Assembly (NCBI GenBank): GCA_965198025.1
Contig: OZ240237.1
Location: 1,922,001-1,986,000, forward strand
Direction of reading: 5' to 3'
DNA: 64,000 nucleotides
From: CAYWWM01 sp965198025
GTDB taxonomy: Bacteria > Acidobacteriota > Terriglobia > 2-12-FULL-54-10
Part shown: positions 61,112 through 64,000 of the stretch, one piece after another
Position numbering within the stretch: position 1 is the first letter of the stretch
How the letters are laid out: each line of letters begins with the position of its first letter
Program-made: the position numbers and the translations under genes
The notes under the pieces: model-generated
Seen by the model: the letters and a program-made list of their open reading frames with translations, nothing else
Databases searched by the model: none
Told to the model about the DNA's origin: nothing

Positions 61112-61298
61112 TGGCCCTGTTCAGCCAATAGCGGTTCAGCCGTCTCCCATTCCAACTTGCGAGCAGCTTTGCGTGATTCTAGCACATCCTGGGCACGTCT
61201 CGTCCCAACTTGAACGCTTCCATGACAAGTATGATATTGTTGGGTTCCGAAAGGACAAGTATCTCCCGAGAAGGCAACAGTGGTTGGTTTCGTTACGG

Positions 61299-64000
61299 AT
61301 GACGCAAATGACCGAACTCGAATTGGATTTGAAGAAGGAGATTCGCGGCGAAGCGCGATTTGACAAGTACTCACGTGTGCTCTATTCGACCGATGCCAGT
61401 ATCTATCGGATCGAGCCGTTGGGTGTAGTGCTGCCGCGCGAGCACGACGACGTGGTTGCCGCTCTCGATGTCGCCCGCCGCCACCGCGTTCCCATCATTC
61501 CGCGCGGCGCCGGGACCGGCCTCGCGGGCCAGGCTCTGGGCCGCGGGTTAGTCTTCGATTTTTCGAGGTACATGAATCGCATCGTCGAAGTAGATCCCGA
61601 AAAGCGCCGTGTGCGTGTACAACCCGGAGTCGTCCTCGAAGAACTGAACCAGCACCTGAAACCTCACGGCCTGTTCTTCCCGCCCGACCCGGCTACTGCC
61701 ACGCGCTGCAACATCGGCGGCATGATCGGCAACAACTCCTGCGGTTCGCATTCGATCGTCTACGGCCGCACGTGCGATTACCTGCATGGGCTGCGGCTCC
61801 TGCTCCGCGACGGAGAGGAAGTCCGGACGCAGCCGCTCACATCAAAGGATCTCGATGCCAAACTCGCCGGGACCGGACGTGAGAGCGCCGTTTACTGCGA
61901 CGTTTTTCGCGCCACGGAGGAGAACCGCGAGGAAATCGGCCACCGGTATCCGAAAATTCTGCGGCGGAACGGCGGCTATGCGCTCGACTCGCTGCTCGAC
62001 CGCGAGCGCGTGAACCTAAGCCGTCTGATCGCGGGATCGGAGGGTACGCTTGCCGTCGTGACCGAGGCTGAGATCGATCTGGTTCCCCGGCCACGTCGCA
62101 TTACGGTCCTGGTGGCGCACTTCCGTGACCTGATCGAATCGCTTGAGGCGACGCAACTGATCCTCGAAACGAATCCTTCGGCGGTTGAGCTGCTTGACAA
62201 GATGGTTCTCGATCTGACGCGCGGTACGCAGGAGTATCGCCGCCGCATGACGTTCGTCGAAGGTGACCCGGAAGCGGTACTGGTGGTGGAGTATGCGGGC
62301 GACGATTCCCAGGAACTCGAGTCCCGGCTCAATCAGGCGGTTGAAAAACTGCGGCGTGCCAACCTGGGGTATGCCTATCCCAAGGCGTCGGACCAGGAAA
62401 CGCAGGGCAACATCTGGAAGGTGCGCAAAGCGGGCCAGGGCTTGCTGCTCGGGACCGTGGGCGACCACAAGCCGGTCACGTTCGTCGAAGACACGGCGGT
62501 TGCGCCGGAAAAACTTCCGGCTTACGTCGCCCGGTTCCGCGAGATTGTCCGCGAACACAGTACCTCGGCAGCGTTCTACGCGCACGCCAGCGTCGGGTGC
62601 CTGCACATCCGCCCGCTCATCAACCTCAAGGACAAAACCGAGGTCGATAAGATGCGCTCGATTGCCGACGCCATCGCCGAGCTGGTGCTCGAATTCGGCG
62701 GCTCGTTGAGCGGTGAGCACGGCGACGGGCTTCTGCGCAGCCCGTTCCTGCGCAAGATGTACGGCCCGAGGATTTACGAAGCGTTCCGTGAGGTCAAGCG
62801 CGCCTTCGATCCCGAAGGACTCCTGAATCCCAACAAGATCGTGGACTCCCCCCCGATGACCGACAATCTCCGCGCGCGCCAGACGCAAGGCAATGGTGAA
62901 CACTTGCTGCCTCCCGCTGGGCGGCTCGCCGACGGCCGCACACGGTTTGACTACAACCGCCTCGGCGGATTCGTGCGCTCGGTGGAAATGTGCAGCGGTG
63001 TGGGCGCCTGCCGCAAGAGTGTCGAAGGAACGATGTGCCCCTCCTACATGGCAACGCGCGAGGAGGAGCATTCCACACGCGGGCGCGCCGTGCTGTTGCA
63101 GGCCGCCCTGTCCGGCCGCCTTCCAAGCCAGGAGCTTTCTTCGCCGCGCATGTTTCAGGCGCTCGATCTATGTCTCGAATGCAAGGGATGCAAGGGTGAG
63201 TGCCCGGCCAATGTGGACATGGCGAAGCTCAAGTACGAGTTCCTCGCGAACTATTACGAGAGCCATTCGACGCCGCTGCGCTCTCTGCTGCTGGGCGAGA
63301 TTGCGCGCTTTAATGAAGTCCTCTCGCCGCTGGCTCCTTTCATCAACTGGAGCTCCCGTATTCCACACTTTCGCCGCCTGATGGAAAGCGTCGTGGGAAT
63401 CGATCATCGCCGACCGCTTCCGCCACTTGCGCACGAGCGATTTTCAAAGTGGTTCGCGAAGCGACAACCTGGATCGCACTCTGCCGCGGCGGTCCAGGAG
63501 CATAACGGCCGCCGGGCCGTCGGCCTCTTTGTAGATACCTTCACAGAATTCAATTACCCCGAGGTCGGCCGAGCAGCCACTGCGGTGCTCGAAGCCTTCG
63601 GATACAGCGTGGTCCGGTTGCAGACCGTTTGCTGCGGGCGGCCGCTCATTTCGAAAGGCCTGCTTGACCGGGCCGTTGAAAATACGCGCATGAATCTGGC
63701 CGTCCTGGAAAAAGCCGTGAGCGCGGGGCTGCCGATCGTCGGCCTCGAGCCGAGCTGCCTGCTCACCTTCCGGGACGAATACCCCGACCTCTTCCCTGGT
63801 CCGGGTGCAGAGCGCGTGGCTGATAACAGCTTCCTGCTGGAAGAATTTCTCGACCCGGGAAAGCCGCATCCGAATTCGCTGCCGTTGCAGCCGCTTGCAC
63901 GGCGGGCCCTGTTCCATGGTCATTGCCACTTGAAGGCGCTGGTCGGCACGGCCCCATCGCTACGCCTGCTGCGTTCGATTCCGCAGCTCGATGTGCAGGA
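61299..64000 (+). CDS. FAD-linked oxidase fused to Fe-S/CCG subunit (GlcD-GlcF/YdiJ type), 3' end outside window
   Basis: The frame is open from ATG 61299 to the window edge, 900 visible residues. FAD_binding_4: REHDDVVAALDVARRHRVPI then IPRGAGTGLAGQAL, NIGGMIGNNSCGSHSIVYGR and LIAGSEGTLAVVTEAE. The C-terminal oxidase part has YAHASVGCLHIRP and GEHGDGLLRSPFL. Then a 4Fe-4S region with MCSGVGACRK, GTMCPSYMATREEEHSTRGR and CLECKGCKGECP, and the start of the CCG domain (TVCCGRPLIS, FHGHCHLKAL). Such fusions oxidise D-lactate, glycolate or D-2-hydroxyglutarate and feed the respiratory chain. No stop or frameshift was seen in the visible part. Confidence 0.9.
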   Translation, partial: MTQMTELELDLKKEIRGEARFDKYSRVLYSTDASIYRIEPLGVVLPREHDDVVAALDVARRHRVPIIPRGAGTGLAGQALGRGLVFDFSRYMNRIVEVDPEKRRVRVQPGVVLEELNQHLKPHGLFFPPDPATATRCNIGGMIGNNSCGSHSIVYGRTCDYLHGLRLLLRDGEEVRTQPLTSKDLDAKLAGTGRESAVYCDVFRATEENREEIGHRYPKILRRNGGYALDSLLDRERVNLSRLIAGSEGTLAVVTEAEIDLVPRPRRITVLVAHFRDLIESLEATQLILETNPSAVELLDKMVLDLTRGTQEYRRRMTFVEGDPEAVLVVEYAGDDSQELESRLNQAVEKLRRANLGYAYPKASDQETQGNIWKVRKAGQGLLLGTVGDHKPVTFVEDTAVAPEKLPAYVARFREIVREHSTSAAFYAHASVGCLHIRPLINLKDKTEVDKMRSIADAIAELVLEFGGSLSGEHGDGLLRSPFLRKMYGPRIYEAFREVKRAFDPEGLLNPNKIVDSPPMTDNLRARQTQGNGEHLLPPAGRLADGRTRFDYNRLGGFVRSVEMCSGVGACRKSVEGTMCPSYMATREEEHSTRGRAVLLQAALSGRLPSQELSSPRMFQALDLCLECKGCKGECPANVDMAKLKYEFLANYYESHSTPLRSLLLGEIARFNEVLSPLAPFINWSSRIPHFRRLMESVVGIDHRRPLPPLAHERFSKWFAKRQPGSHSAAAVQEHNGRRAVGLFVDTFTEFNYPEVGRAATAVLEAFGYSVVRLQTVCCGRPLISKGLLDRAVENTRMNLAVLEKAVSAGLPIVGLEPSCLLTFRDEYPDLFPGPGAERVADNSFLLEEFLDPGKPHPNSLPLQPLARRALFHGHCHLKALVGTAPSLRLLRSIPQLDVQ

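Overview
This is a GC-rich bacterial chromosome segment. The gene content points to an acidobacterium, probably of a Bryobacter/Solibacter-like lineage. It has a DUF1592/DUF1552 secreted pair, several PQQ-dependent dehydrogenases, a SoxC-like molybdoenzyme module with a carboxypeptidase-regulatory/propeller cytochrome, many exported amidohydrolases and Tat-exported proteins. This assignment is an inference from gene families. No rRNA or marker-gene phylogeny is possible here.

Layout. 1-16.8 kb: two parts of exported molybdoenzyme / cytochrome / beta-propeller modules (1-3.4 kb and 10.5-14.7 kb) are interrupted by mobile DNA. The mobile DNA comprises two 1,199-bp IS1-like copies, a rve-type transposase, an excisionase-integrase pair, tRNA-Lys, a second integrase cut by an IS, brnTA, and an IS1380 relic. 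About 7-32 kb is a mosaic of broken and foreign genes: truncated DUF262, DUF4062 and Y-family polymerase genes, a headless antitoxin, a frameshifted ribbon-helix-helix gene, a Fic protein, an SRAP protein, an IS3 copy, a HEPN-like protein and four integrase remnants. It starts at the 3' end of tRNA-Lys and ends near a degenerate 3' half of a similar tRNA at 31,966-32,013. The simplest reading is a decayed genomic island, or several stacked ones.

32-64 kb is a more orderly chromosomal backbone. It holds DUF1592/DUF1552, an orphan nuclease-like gene set between 18-bp direct repeats, an ankyrin protein, amidohydrolases, a haloacetate-dehalogenase-like hydrolase, two PQQ dehydrogenases, FxsA and an OmpA-type protein. 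A four-gene minus-strand set follows (Zn-peptidase, ATP-grasp ligase, amidohydrolase, PQQ dehydrogenase). Then come rpiB overlapping a transaldolase-glucose-6-phosphate isomerase fusion, a CoA-thioester cluster (acyl-CoA dehydrogenase, CoA-ester lyase, mesaconyl-CoA-hydratase-like MaoC protein, amidohydrolase), hemL, an XRE regulator, and a large FAD/Fe-S oxidase that runs off the window.

Short repeats tie these regions together. A MITE-like element occurs once complete (15,089-15,216) and as two single ends (29,024 and 42,962). A 48-bp motif recurs upstream of the molybdoenzyme and propeller genes. IS3-type termini flank 17.8-25.7 kb. No CRISPR array or rRNA was seen. The best leads for something new are the repeat-flanked nuclease cassette, the tRNA-bounded graveyard of defence-type genes, and the peptidase/ATP-grasp operon.
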